This document shows, in pieces, positions 48,848-58,432 of a stretch of 64,000 nt of DNA (within the stretch, counting starts at the first letter, position 1; each line of letters opens with the position of its first letter). A model generated the notes under the pieces. It had not been told where the DNA came from and did not search any database. It saw only the letters and a list, made by a program, of their open reading frames with translations. The DNA is from Histomonas meleagridis (taxonomy: Eukaryota > Parabasalia > Tritrichomonadida > Dientamoebidae): NCBI GenBank assembly GCA_020186115.1, contig WSYJ01000178.1, positions 558,001 to 622,000 on the forward strand, read 5' to 3'. The position numbers and the translations under genes are program-made.

Positions 48848-49435
48848 GTAGTAAAAACGATTCCTTATATTTTTTCTTTCTCCTTTCATAACATATCTCT
48901 AAAATTTTAAAAGCTTGTTAAAAAAACAAATCATACAATAAGATTTCAAGCATCCCGAAAAACGTATACTGTAACTAATTAACCATAAGTTAACCAATTT
49001 TCGTTCAATTTTTATTGTTTCGCCAGATGAGACAAAAAAAGCCGCCACGTTCAGAATTTGAATAGGATGTTCAATTGAGTATTTAAAAGTTTCTCCTTAA
49101 CGTACGTTATAAATAATCGTGTGTATTTGATTCAAGAATATCTCATTATCTAATCAAAATTATATGTTTTATCATCATTACATTTCTAATATTATCGATA
49201 TATTCTTTATTTTATCAACTGAAATACATAATTCTGTTCTTTTACTTGACTGTTGGAGAAAGAAAAGTTCTTTAACACATTTTGAGAAGGCGGTTCACTG
49301 CCAAACAATTTGTGTTTTTTTCGTAATAAAGCACATAAATTTGAATCAGCACTCACAATAATGATTGTGGCTCTATCAAAACCACCCAACGATATTCAAA
49401 AAGTGCTTTGAAACAATTATCATTTCTAAATCGTC
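48848..49435. other. Intergenic region
   Basis: No supported gene. Short frames in both directions look random. Confidence 0.4.
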
Positions 49436-51904
49436 ATGTCTTCAAGCAGCGCTCAATCACTTGAAAACTTATTAAAACAAATGTCTTCTCAAAACCATAC
49501 AAACGAACAACAAGTGGTTGATAAAAAACCCACTGAAAGTGCAACAAATCTTACATCCTTATTACAGAATGTACAAATGAAAAGCCAAGAAACCCCAAAA
49601 GGTACAAAATCAACCAAGAAAGATTTATCCAATCCACTTACATTTGATTTTTCTAAATTATTCAGCGAAGAAAAAGATCTTATTCAATCTTTACAAGTAC
49701 CATTAACTAAACCTGCCGAGACCGAAAAGTCGCCCAAGAAGCCAAATGATATTCCTGATAAACCACGTCAAATTGTTCAAACCATAATTTTTTCATCAGA
49801 TAAATTTAAGACACTTCAAGAAGCGATTGATGCATCACCAAGTTCATCACAGCTTGTTATTCCATCTGGTGTTTACAATGAGTATCTTTCTATTGACAAA
49901 GAGATTACTTTATCATCTAAAGATGGGCGAGTTCAAATCGAAGGCATCAAATCCAAATCTCCATATCTATGCATTGAATCTATTGATTTTGATCATAGTC
50001 CCATTAGTGACAACAGTGGTATTTTTATTGAATGCGGATATACGAAACTTTCCAATTGCCACATTCATTCTGCTAAAGCTTCAGCCATCCAATTAACAGC
50101 TAAATCAAGGCTTGAAGCAGACAATGTTTCGCTTACTGGAGTAAATCACCCATGTCTTTATATCAACAAAGAATCATATGCACATTTTACAAATAGTACA
50201 TTCGAAGGCTCCGAGTTCTTAGGCATATTAGCAGTTGACAAATGTTTCATTGAGCTCATTGACAGCAAAATCCAACGCAATGATCAAGGCGGCATATTAA
50301 TTGGTGGAACAGCATCAATTAATATACATAAGTGCCAAATCATTAATAACGTTGGTAAAGGAGTTGAAGTTGTATCAATTGGCTCGATACAAATCACTGA
50401 AACGACATTTGCGAATAATCGAAAGTCATCTGCATTATTTGTAGCAGGATGTACATCAGTTCATATAACTAATTGTACATTTAAAGAAAATTCGGCGGTA
50501 TCAATTCATGCGCAAAACGCAGCAAGTGTTATATCGACGAATAATAAATTTGATGATAGTGGTAACTCGATAATGATCTTGACTCGCTCTACTGGATCAT
50601 TTACAAGTAATCATGATACACTTGAAGGCGATATGGATGCAGGAATCGCGACATGTGAAGGAGGACAAGCATTTATCGATGATTTACATGCGGAAGATAC
50701 TAATGGCACAGTATTATATGCCGAAGATGATTCATCATTATTATGTTGTACTAATTCAACAATTCGTTGTATCAAAGATATCGCTATTCAAGCTGAGAAT
50801 CATGCGCGTATGGAATTAGAAAATGTAACAATTGAAGAGCCACAAGATGTCGGATTTGTTATCATTAATAATGCAATTGGTACCTTCAAAAAAGTATATG
50901 TTAAAAATGGTAAAGAAGCAGGTGGTAACATACGTAATGTCCAATCATTCTCATTTGAAGAATGTGAATTCATTGAAAACAATTGCGGATTCGTATTCGA
51001 AGAAGAAGCAAATGTTACATTCGATCGATGTATCTTTGCTAAAAACAATAAAACGGGTGTAGCAATCACAGGTCCATTACCTAGACCAACATTTAATGGA
51101 TGTATCTTTGAAGATCATTATGAAGTTGGCTTGAACTTAATCGATGGCTGTAAGGCAACAATTAAGAACTGTATCATACGTAATAATAATGTCTCCGGAA
51201 TTAACGTCGAGAATTCATCTGCGACATTAGCTGCGGTAACTATCACCAAAAATAATGGAAATGGTATTACCGCATTTAAAGGTTCACAAGTAACAATCGA
51301 ACAATGTACATTCTCCGAAAATAACATGGCCGGATGTAGTGTCCATGAGTCGAAAACTTTAGTGATCATTAATAACTCTAAGTTCAAAGATCATTTAAAG
51401 TCTTGCGCAATCATAGCCGTAGGTGGCGGCGCTATAATGTGTACGAATTGTACATTCGAAGGTTCGCGTTCTGCACATTGCGAAGTTAGACAAGGAGCTG
51501 CTATAGCATTAACGAAATGTTATTTGTCACATTCGTTACTTGGAAATGGTTGTCAAGTACATAGCGGTGGATTCTTACATTTGATACAATCAATGATTCA
51601 TGACGAGAAAAAATGCGCTATACTATGCTCAAGAGGAGGATATCTCGAGTTCATGTCGTCGAGTTTGTATAACTGTAACGAAATTGGTATATCAATCGAC
51701 CAAAACTCAACAGCGATAATTAATAACTCATTGATATTTGGGAAGGGAATGGTGGGAATACAGGCAGATGGCGGCAAGCTGACTGTCACAGATACACAGT
51801 TTAAGGACTTTGGCGACGCGGCGTTGTGTATATCGAAATCGACAAATTTGATGGCTTCAAATGTCAAATATGAAAATAACAAAAAGGATTTGGTTGAGGT
51901 TTAA
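49436..51904 (+). CDS. Right-handed beta-helix protein (FBXO11/NosD-like repeats)
   Basis: This 822-residue protein has a low-complexity, Lys/Ser-rich N-terminus (1-115). A parallel beta-helix starts at about 120 (FKTLQEAIDASPSSSQLVIP, GVYNEYLSIDKEI, a pectin-lyase-like opening). About 25 coils of roughly 22 residues follow, with N-C-x-F or N-N-x-x-G-V patterns such as GGILIGGTASINIHKCQIIN and GKGVEVVSIGSIQITETTFA. There is no signal peptide. This arrangement is found in F-box protein 11 and SHCBP1-like cytosolic proteins, but no F-box is visible in the first 115 residues. It probably binds a protein or glycan partner. No catalytic residues can be assigned. Base composition rises toward the 3' end. 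Confidence 0.82.
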   Translation: MSSSSAQSLENLLKQMSSQNHTNEQQVVDKKPTESATNLTSLLQNVQMKSQETPKGTKSTKKDLSNPLTFDFSKLFSEEKDLIQSLQVPLTKPAETEKSPKKPNDIPDKPRQIVQTIIFSSDKFKTLQEAIDASPSSSQLVIPSGVYNEYLSIDKEITLSSKDGRVQIEGIKSKSPYLCIESIDFDHSPISDNSGIFIECGYTKLSNCHIHSAKASAIQLTAKSRLEADNVSLTGVNHPCLYINKESYAHFTNSTFEGSEFLGILAVDKCFIELIDSKIQRNDQGGILIGGTASINIHKCQIINNVGKGVEVVSIGSIQITETTFANNRKSSALFVAGCTSVHITNCTFKENSAVSIHAQNAASVISTNNKFDDSGNSIMILTRSTGSFTSNHDTLEGDMDAGIATCEGGQAFIDDLHAEDTNGTVLYAEDDSSLLCCTNSTIRCIKDIAIQAENHARMELENVTIEEPQDVGFVIINNAIGTFKKVYVKNGKEAGGNIRNVQSFSFEECEFIENNCGFVFEEEANVTFDRCIFAKNNKTGVAITGPLPRPTFNGCIFEDHYEVGLNLIDGCKATIKNCIIRNNNVSGINVENSSATLAAVTITKNNGNGITAFKGSQVTIEQCTFSENNMAGCSVHESKTLVIINNSKFKDHLKSCAIIAVGGGAIMCTNCTFEGSRSAHCEVRQGAAIALTKCYLSHSLLGNGCQVHSGGFLHLIQSMIHDEKKCAILCSRGGYLEFMSSSLYNCNEIGISIDQNSTAIINNSLIFGKGMVGIQADGGKLTVTDTQFKDFGDAALCISKSTNLMASNVKYENNKKDLVEV

Positions 51905-52373
51905 TATCCATAAAAGAAAATAATAAAGTTGTTCGAATTGTACATTTTATAAATTGATTAGCGAAATTAAAATTTCTTTTTACAGATTTATTTGTTGAAG
52001 TTCAGCGAACATTTTGGTTGATGATAATATGAAATTTAATTTCTAATCAAATTATCTTATGGATTACAGGCTGATTTTCATGAAATTTAATTTATCGAAG
52101 CTCCGATGTTAATTCATATCTTTAGGAATCAATCTATAATAAGCAATGATATCCCCGTTTGAAATCAAATGTTAGCATTTTATAGTTTTAGAGATATAAA
52201 TTCGAAATCAAAATCCTCGTGACATTTATCACTTTGGTATACTCACAGATATTTTATCAGGATATGTCCATATCAAAGCTCTCTAACAAATTTTAATATA
52301 AATAAATGTCTATCCCTCTGTTATAGTGTAGAGTATGAATTATTGCATTTTTTGAAATTAACGTACAATTCCA
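51905..52373. other. Intergenic region
   Basis: No gene is visible between the beta-helix gene and the promoter of the AP-3 beta-like gene. Confidence 0.4.
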
Positions 52374-52447
52374 GACCGTTTATTTATCCGACATGTATTC
52401 GATATAAATAAACGACCGTTTAAAATTTTGAATGCGATTTTAACCGT
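52374..52447 (+). promoter_or_regulatory. Promoter with three CCGTTT elements
   Basis: GACCGTTTA (52374-52382), GACCGTTTA (52414-52422) and TTAACCGTTT (52440-52449) lie 30 to 105 nt before ATG 52478. The upstream in-frame extension starting at TTG 52448 overlaps the last one and has no ATG. Confidence 0.55.
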
Positions 52448-52477
52448 TTGGAAACAGTTGTATCGTTTGTGAAGAAA

Positions 52478-53965
52478 ATGTCAAGCAAAGCAGAAGATGA
52501 AGTAATTAAACAATATTATACACGCATTCAAAAGGCATTAAAATCAAAAGACAAGTCAACAATAAAAACTGGATTTTATGATTTATGTGCATTATTATCT
52601 AAAGGATATTCAATTACTGAATTTGATCGATTAATTTCCGAACATGTCGTAAATGACAAAGACAGCATCGAAATCCTATCACAAATGCTTATGGTTTACC
52701 TTGTACAAACCAATAAAAGTTCTTATTCCCAAGCAAATAATTTACTTTTTCAATCCTTAAATTCGCCAAAAGAAAGTAGAAGAATCAGAGCGACTAAGAC
52801 TCTTGGTAGCCTTGCCGATGCAGGCCTTATTGATGTCATCAGTTCCAAATTACTCAATGTTTTGAATGATGAATCATCATATGTCAAAAAAGCAGCAATT
52901 GTTAGTCTTGCGCATATGGCCACAGAGAAAGAGGTTCTCAAGCCTGTTCTAGAAAACCATATTAAAACTGCTTTTGCCAATGATGATCAAATATATATCT
53001 CAGGTGCCATCTATGCCTGTGACATTCTTAACCTTACATCTCTTATTGCTGATTCTCACGAACGCCTTTGGTCCATCTTATTATCTCTAGATCCATTTAC
53101 ACAAAGTATTGCTCTTAAACATTTAATTAGTACCTCACAACCACAGTATAAACCAATTTTGAAGACACTCCTCCACTCGCCCAATGCCAATGTTGTCATA
53201 TCCGCCAGTAAATATTTCCAAGATGATCCCGAGCCAATTGTATTACCACTTCTTCGTCTCTTATATTGCCCAGATATCATTTCTTTACATTCATTACAAC
53301 TCATAGAACAAATCACTCGCACAAATCCGCAATTATTTAAGCCTTATTTAACACATTTTTCTCCACCACAAACATCGTCATCATTTACAACTTTATGTAT
53401 TAACATATTACGAAATGTTCAAACTGAGTTAAGTTCAGAAATATTATTAAAATGGGCGCTTTATTATAATAATCAACAAGCAGTTCATTGTTTAGGTGAA
53501 TTCGGTGACAAAGAAAAACTTTTATTATTATTACGGAAATCGAATTTAACTATTTCTGAAATTTCTGCTTTTTATTTGACTAAATTCATCGACAACGAAT
53601 TACTCGCAAACATAATCGAAATGGGTCCAACGAACTCTTCGATTATTTCGGTGATAACTGATACATGTAAAGATAACATCGATGCCGCAGTGACTATGTT
53701 AAATGTAATCATCGACAAGTTCGATGTTATGAATGAAGACACAAAAAATGAAGCCGCGCTGTTGGCAGTAAGAACTTTGGACTGTGATAATGGGAATAAA
53801 TGCGCAAAAAAAGTTTTGGAATTGTGCGAAATGGATAAATGCGATGGCGTCGCAAGAAGAGCAAACGCTTTGCGCAAAATGATGAAAATCAAAAACGCGG
53901 TGTGGCAGACGAGAGAACCGCCGAAACCTGTGGAGGGGGAAGCGCGCATGCCAAAGATGGAATGA
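52478..53965 (+). CDS. AP-3 beta-like adaptin trunk (HEAT repeats), second copy
   Basis: From ATG 52478 (MSSKAEDEVIKQYYT) it has 495 residues. It has the same order of motifs as the 6358-7839 gene: IEILSQMLMVYLVQTNKS, RIRATKTLGSLADAGLIDVI, SSYVKKAAIVSLAHMA, QIYISGAIYACDIL and WSILLSLDPFTQSIALKHL. These match AP-3 beta trunks, including the S-YV-KKAA and D-P-ISGA segments. The C-terminus is charged (NAVWQTREPPKPVEGEARMP) and lacks the hinge and ear. It would be part of a heterotetrameric adaptor with delta, mu and sigma subunits for endosome-to-lysosome traffic. The 3' end is more GC-rich than the 5' end. Confidence 0.75.
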   Translation: MSSKAEDEVIKQYYTRIQKALKSKDKSTIKTGFYDLCALLSKGYSITEFDRLISEHVVNDKDSIEILSQMLMVYLVQTNKSSYSQANNLLFQSLNSPKESRRIRATKTLGSLADAGLIDVISSKLLNVLNDESSYVKKAAIVSLAHMATEKEVLKPVLENHIKTAFANDDQIYISGAIYACDILNLTSLIADSHERLWSILLSLDPFTQSIALKHLISTSQPQYKPILKTLLHSPNANVVISASKYFQDDPEPIVLPLLRLLYCPDIISLHSLQLIEQITRTNPQLFKPYLTHFSPPQTSSSFTTLCINILRNVQTELSSEILLKWALYYNNQQAVHCLGEFGDKEKLLLLLRKSNLTISEISAFYLTKFIDNELLANIIEMGPTNSSIISVITDTCKDNIDAAVTMLNVIIDKFDVMNEDTKNEAALLAVRTLDCDNGNKCAKKVLELCEMDKCDGVARRANALRKMMKIKNAVWQTREPPKPVEGEARMPKME

Positions 53966-54541
53966 AGATTTATTAAATTGGTGAGTAAAAAATTGTTTTT
54001 ATATGTTATCGAAGTTATACTTAATGCGCTTCAATTAAAAATACTTTTTTGAGAATGACTGAAATCCATTTTTAATTAGTTCTTTTAAATTTATATAAAT
54101 TTTCTATTGAAAAAAATAATAATTTTATACATGTTGATCATTTCCCAAATAAAAGTTTTTACTAAATGGTACACTGATTTTTTATAATGCTCATTCCATT
54201 ATGGTTGGAATAGATTCTATTAATGAAAATATCAGTAATATCATTACCCAAAAATAAATTGTCAATAAACACTACAATGAATTACATGTTAGTACTTTCA
54301 AAAAATAAAAAATCCCAGATATTTTTCTACATAAAAATTTAGCATTGTGCTCTGATAAGCTCAGGCAAAGAGAGTAAAAAATAGGATAATAAAATCAGCG
54401 CAAGCTACGTTAAAATTTATTGATGATGTGTACATAAGATTCATTTCATTTGCTTATAAGAATTCGGTAAAATCTGATTTTTTATTATATTCAAATGATT
54501 TCAATGATCTTATTAAAAAGTGCTTTTCTAACATATTCGAA
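53966..54541. other. Intergenic region
   Basis: No gene. This space lies between the 3' ends of two convergent genes (AP-3 beta-like plus and Hsp70 minus). Confidence 0.4.
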
Positions 54542-56086
54542 TTATTTCCTTTCAGCATCATCATTTCCCATTATTTTCATTGTTTCCTTTTCATTCGCTC
54601 CCGTTTCTATGTCCTTTGCCGACACCTCCAGTATTCCCTCCTGGTCAATCTTAAATATCACATTAATTTGCGGATCGCCCAACTCGGCCTTCTTTATGTT
54701 ACCCAGCAGAAACTCACCCAAAAGTGTATTGTTTTCAGTTTTCTTGTCATCGCCCATGAACACTTTGATTTTCACTTGTTCCTGATAATGTGAAGCAGTG
54801 GTAAATATCTCACTTTTTTGTGTAGGGATCCTTGTGTTCTTATGGATCAACACAAACATATTGCCGCCGGACGTTTCGACGCCGATGTCATGTGGTATGA
54901 CAGATTGGTAACGAATAATGTTTCCTCCATTACGTATTATATCGTGCCCTAATATCGCTGCGCCAATCGCAACAGCTAAGTAGGGGTCTACGCCATGTTT
55001 TGGCGATTTTCCGAAATATTCTGACAATATATCTTTCACTCGAGGTATCTTACTAGAGCCGCCTACCAATATTATTTCATCAATGCTTTCCTTGGGCAGT
55101 TCGGAATCATGCAAAACACGTTTTACAGGGTCTAAAATTCGATCAAATAAATCTTGATTAATTTTTTCAAACTCTTCTCTAGTGAGCGTGTATTCAAAAT
55201 CTTTCCCATCACATAAGTTTGGACAAAAAATATTGTATTTCATGTTTTTGGAAAGAGTTATCTTGGCTTGCTCGATCTTTTGTTGAATAGTAAAAACCGA
55301 GCGCGGCTTAACAAGAAAGTCAGTTCCGTACTTTGTTCTGCAAATATCTGCAAGGTGTTTCATGATATTATTATCAATATCTTGACCTCCAAGATGTGGG
55401 TCACAAGCAGTCGCAATTACATCAAAATTGTTTTTTTCGGTAGAAAGAAGTGATACGTCAAGAGTCCCACCGCCAAAATCAAATACAAGAATTTTCATAT
55501 TTGTATCTATTTTTGCATTTATACCATAACCAATGGCAGCAGCAGTAGGCTCGTCAACGATACGTAAAACATTAAGACCTGCTAGTTCACCTGCTTTTCG
55601 GGTGCTTAAACGCTGATTACAGTCAAAGCCTGCAGGAACAGAAATGATTGCATCCTTTACATCTTGGCCAAGATGATCAACTGCAATAGTTTTCATTTCC
55701 TTGAGAATATAGGAGGAAATTTCTTCTGGTGAAAAATGCTTTATTTGATCGTTTATATTAATTTCAATAAGTGGGTCACCTACACCATCTGATACAACCT
55801 TGAATGGCCATAATTTCATGCCTTCTTGGATGGATAGATCATTAAATTTTTTTCCAATCATACGCTTGACATCAAAAACAATTCTTTTCAAGTCCACTAA
55901 TGCTTGGGTTTTAGCTTCTTCACCAACATATACCTCATCATCTGTGAATGTAACAAATGAAGGGGTTGAAAAATTAGAAGAATTATTACTGATAACCCCA
56001 ACACCGTCAGCTTTAAAAACCGCAACAGAGCTATATGTTGTCCCAAGATCAATACCGAGAACATATTTGTTGTTTTGAGGTATCAT
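54542..56086 (-). CDS. Hsp70 without the C-terminal lid domain
   Basis: ATG 56086 (MIPQNNKYVLGIDLGTT) gives a 514-residue protein. An upstream extension starts at TTG. It has the Hsp70 ATPase motifs IDLGTTYSSVAVF, VDEPTAAAIGYG, VFDFGGGTLDVSLL and IILVGGSSKIPRV. A linker and beta-sandwich substrate-binding segment follow (IPHDIGVETSGGNMFVLIHK, NTRIPTQKSEIFTTASHYQE). The end is KETMKIMGNDDAERK. The helical lid (about 110 more residues in canonical proteins) and EEVD are absent. DIGVETSGG and the missing mitochondrial presequence suggest cytosolic or ER origin. Lidless Hsp70s exist, though this could also be a degenerate copy. Atypical residues occur in the ATPase region. Confidence 0.9.
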   Translation of the reverse strand: MIPQNNKYVLGIDLGTTYSSVAVFKADGVGVISNNSSNFSTPSFVTFTDDEVYVGEEAKTQALVDLKRIVFDVKRMIGKKFNDLSIQEGMKLWPFKVVSDGVGDPLIEININDQIKHFSPEEISSYILKEMKTIAVDHLGQDVKDAIISVPAGFDCNQRLSTRKAGELAGLNVLRIVDEPTAAAIGYGINAKIDTNMKILVFDFGGGTLDVSLLSTEKNNFDVIATACDPHLGGQDIDNNIMKHLADICRTKYGTDFLVKPRSVFTIQQKIEQAKITLSKNMKYNIFCPNLCDGKDFEYTLTREEFEKINQDLFDRILDPVKRVLHDSELPKESIDEIILVGGSSKIPRVKDILSEYFGKSPKHGVDPYLAVAIGAAILGHDIIRNGGNIIRYQSVIPHDIGVETSGGNMFVLIHKNTRIPTQKSEIFTTASHYQEQVKIKVFMGDDKKTENNTLLGEFLLGNIKKAELGDPQINVIFKIDQEGILEVSAKDIETGANEKETMKIMGNDDAERK

Positions 56087-56330
56087 TGGATATTTTTGGA
56101 GTGTGAAGTCAAAATTGAAACAATGTTCGGTTGGCAAATTTTTCGATTATTATAATCGATTAAAATAAATTCAAAAAATTGGAAATTAAGAACAGCACTT
56201 TTGAATAAATATCATATTTCAATCAAAATAGAATTAGGGATAAAAGAAAATCTCTGTCAAAAATTAAATACGATCAAAATTCACTCAAATGCTACTGCTC
56301 ATATCTCATATCTGCATGGAAAAATGCAGA

Positions 56331-56336
56331 AAAAAA
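56331..56336 (-). terminator. Pol III terminator of tRNA-Leu
   Basis: On the transcribed strand six T immediately follow the tRNA 3' end, the usual RNA polymerase III stop. Confidence 0.85.
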
Positions 56337-56418
56337 TGGTACCTGTGGGGTTCGAACCCACGCACCTCTCGGTATTGGGGCTTAAATCCAACGCCTTAGA
56401 CCACTCGGCCAAAGTACC
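56337..56418 (-). tRNA. tRNA-Leu (anticodon UAA)
   Basis: The minus strand gives an 82-nt tRNA. The acceptor stem GGTACTT pairs with AGGTACC (one G-U). The D-arm begins GGCCGAGTGGTCTAAGGC. The anticodon loop TTTAAGC has TAA in the middle. A variable arm hairpin (ACCGAGAGGT) marks a type II tRNA, and GTGGGTTCGAACCCCAC is the T-arm. The 3' CCA is not encoded and the discriminator is A. The 31-39 pair appears to be A-C, an anomaly in an otherwise regular stem. The T-arm B box (GGTTCGAACCC) and the following T run imply an active Pol III gene. Confidence 0.93.
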
Positions 56419-56449
56419 ATCTATGACTTTATTAAAAAAGTGGAAATGA

Positions 56450-56926
56450 AACTTTAATTATCAATCTTAATGAAATTCGTCAATTTTTTTAAACGATTTT
56501 GTATTGCTGACTGTGGAAACAATTGTTATTAATATGAAAATTTTATGTGCATAAACGTAGATGAAGTGACTTCTCATTATTTATCATATTGAAAATCAAA
56601 ATGACTAATAATCAAAGTGATGAATTAAAAGATTGAAGTTGCTTCTTTCCAAATATTTTACCCGTCACAAAAGAAAATTAATTTGTCTTTTTTCATGATA
56701 TCATGAAATTAAATTTTTTATTGTTTTTTAAATGTTTAAAAAATGGTGATTTCGGTTTCGACCTTCTAAGTTTTTTATATCAAATGATTTTTCATTTTAG
56801 TTATTCACATGGTTGTTAAATTTTGAATGTAAAGAACTAAACTTTTGGTTTGGGGTGCCTTTTCAGTTTTCGATGTTTTTGATAACGTTATTTTGTGGGT
56901 AAACTTATCAAAAACGTGTAAAAAAA
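56450..56926. other. Intergenic region
   Basis: No gene is seen between the tRNA flank and the surface-protein gene. Confidence 0.4.
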
Positions 56927-58157
56927 ATGAATTTCACGATTTTTGGGCTCACCGCGATTCATATGTCAACATCACCAATGTTTACAAAACCATCTTTAAC
57001 TATTAAGCGCTGTGAGTTTCATAAATTTTTTAATAATATTTATTTTGGACCAAAAATCGAAGTTATTCAAAGTAAGTTTCAAAAAGGAATTTCATCAGCC
57101 ATTCATGTTGAAAGTGTTATTTATACAGAACCATATAATTCTACCGGTATTTCACTTGACGAAGTTCAATTTTTATCTGTTCGTTCAAGTAATTCACCCA
57201 TTGTTTATGCCAACAATCAAGGTAATGTTTATTCATCGATTTCACAATGTATTTTTTATCAATGTTCCACGAACTCAAATTCTCTTGTTGAAATTGTGTC
57301 CAGTCCTATAGTTCAAATTAACGGCACATGTTTTTATGAATGTTCATCTGAAACAGTTTCTACTATTTTTATTAATAGTACATCTACACGATCTAATATT
57401 ATTCAATTTGTTACAACAGTTTCATGTTCATCCAAATTTAGTGTTTATTCGTTTATAGGGACGACATTTAATCTTCGGAACATTAACACGACCAAAGAAG
57501 ACGGGAACATGCACTGTTATTACTTTTCGAGTCTCAGCAACACGATTTCGTATTCGGACATTAGTTACGATTCATTCAGCGAAAGCATTTTTTTGTATGG
57601 TGACTGCGAAAGTAATCACATCATAACATATAATAACATTTACAATGTCACGAGTTCGTATTATATTGTTAGCGATTCGTCTGAAAAGATTGGAATTACG
57701 ATTACGTTGACATCGCTCATTGACAATTACATCAGCGACGAAACTTTTTTTCTGCATTAGTAACAATACGATTATTACATTTAGCGAAAGTTTAATTAGT
57801 GACGAAATTCAGCGACTAAACAGTTCGCGAATTATCATTAACAATTGTAAATTCGAAGACAGCGAAAATATGCGAACGAATTACTTCCTGAACACGATTT
57901 ACTGCGAAGCGCCGATTGAAGTCATCGACGAAAATGTTCTCTTAAATCGTCTGAGCAACGAAGAAGTTATCCTTTTGATTGTTGTTTGCGTTGCAGTTGT
58001 TGCAGAACTTGCGGAAGTGCTTTTGTATCTGTACCGAAAGAGTAACGAAAACGAAAGCGAAGAAGTGAGCGAATACGAAGAAGAGTGCGACGAATACTCC
58101 GACTTTTACTATGAAACATTCGATATGAATCCGCTGCAGAACACAGAGTACATCTGA
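56927..58157 (+). pseudogene. Frameshifted beta-helix-like surface protein with transmembrane anchor
   Basis: One gene is split by a +1 shift at a T7 run (57745-57751). The first part (ATG 56927) has 277 codons to TAG and the second frame runs to 58157. Joined, it has short beta-helix-like units with N-C motifs (KRCEFHKFFNNIYFG, ISQCIFYQCSTNS) like the polymorphic outer-membrane-protein-like families of trichomonads. A hydrophobic helix (EEVILLIVVCVAVVAELAEV) and a very acidic Tyr-rich tail ending NTEYI follow. No clear signal peptide is present at the annotated start. The break could be a true mutation or an assembly error at the homopolymer. The GC content is higher in the second half. Confidence 0.7.
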
Positions 58158-58432
58158 GTGCGAATGCGAATGTGAATGCGAATTATTTGTAAATAAAATG
58201 TTTCGTAACTTTCAATTGCGAATTAGTGAAATGTTTTGAATTAATAAATAAATTTAAATTACGTAATCAGCGCATTGTTGAACCATTATAAGAAGTTTAT
58301 AATGTTATGCCATCGCCAACAAACGACATTTAGAATGTTAAATTTCGGCAAATTATACACTTTAGTAACATATCTTTAAGTTGTTTGATCATGATATAAA
58401 ATAAAAATAAAAACTTTTTATTTATTATTTCA
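58158..58432. other. Intergenic region between convergent genes
   Basis: No feature apart from AT-rich sequence. Confidence 0.4.

Noticed and set aside
49164-49389. Short ORFs in the 1.3-kb spacer before the beta-helix gene
   Set aside because: About 60 codons on both strands with random composition; no domain, promoter element or conservation could be seen.
56201-56449. A plus-strand ORF across the tRNA
   Set aside because: It reads through the tRNA-Leu antisense strand and has no support as a protein.
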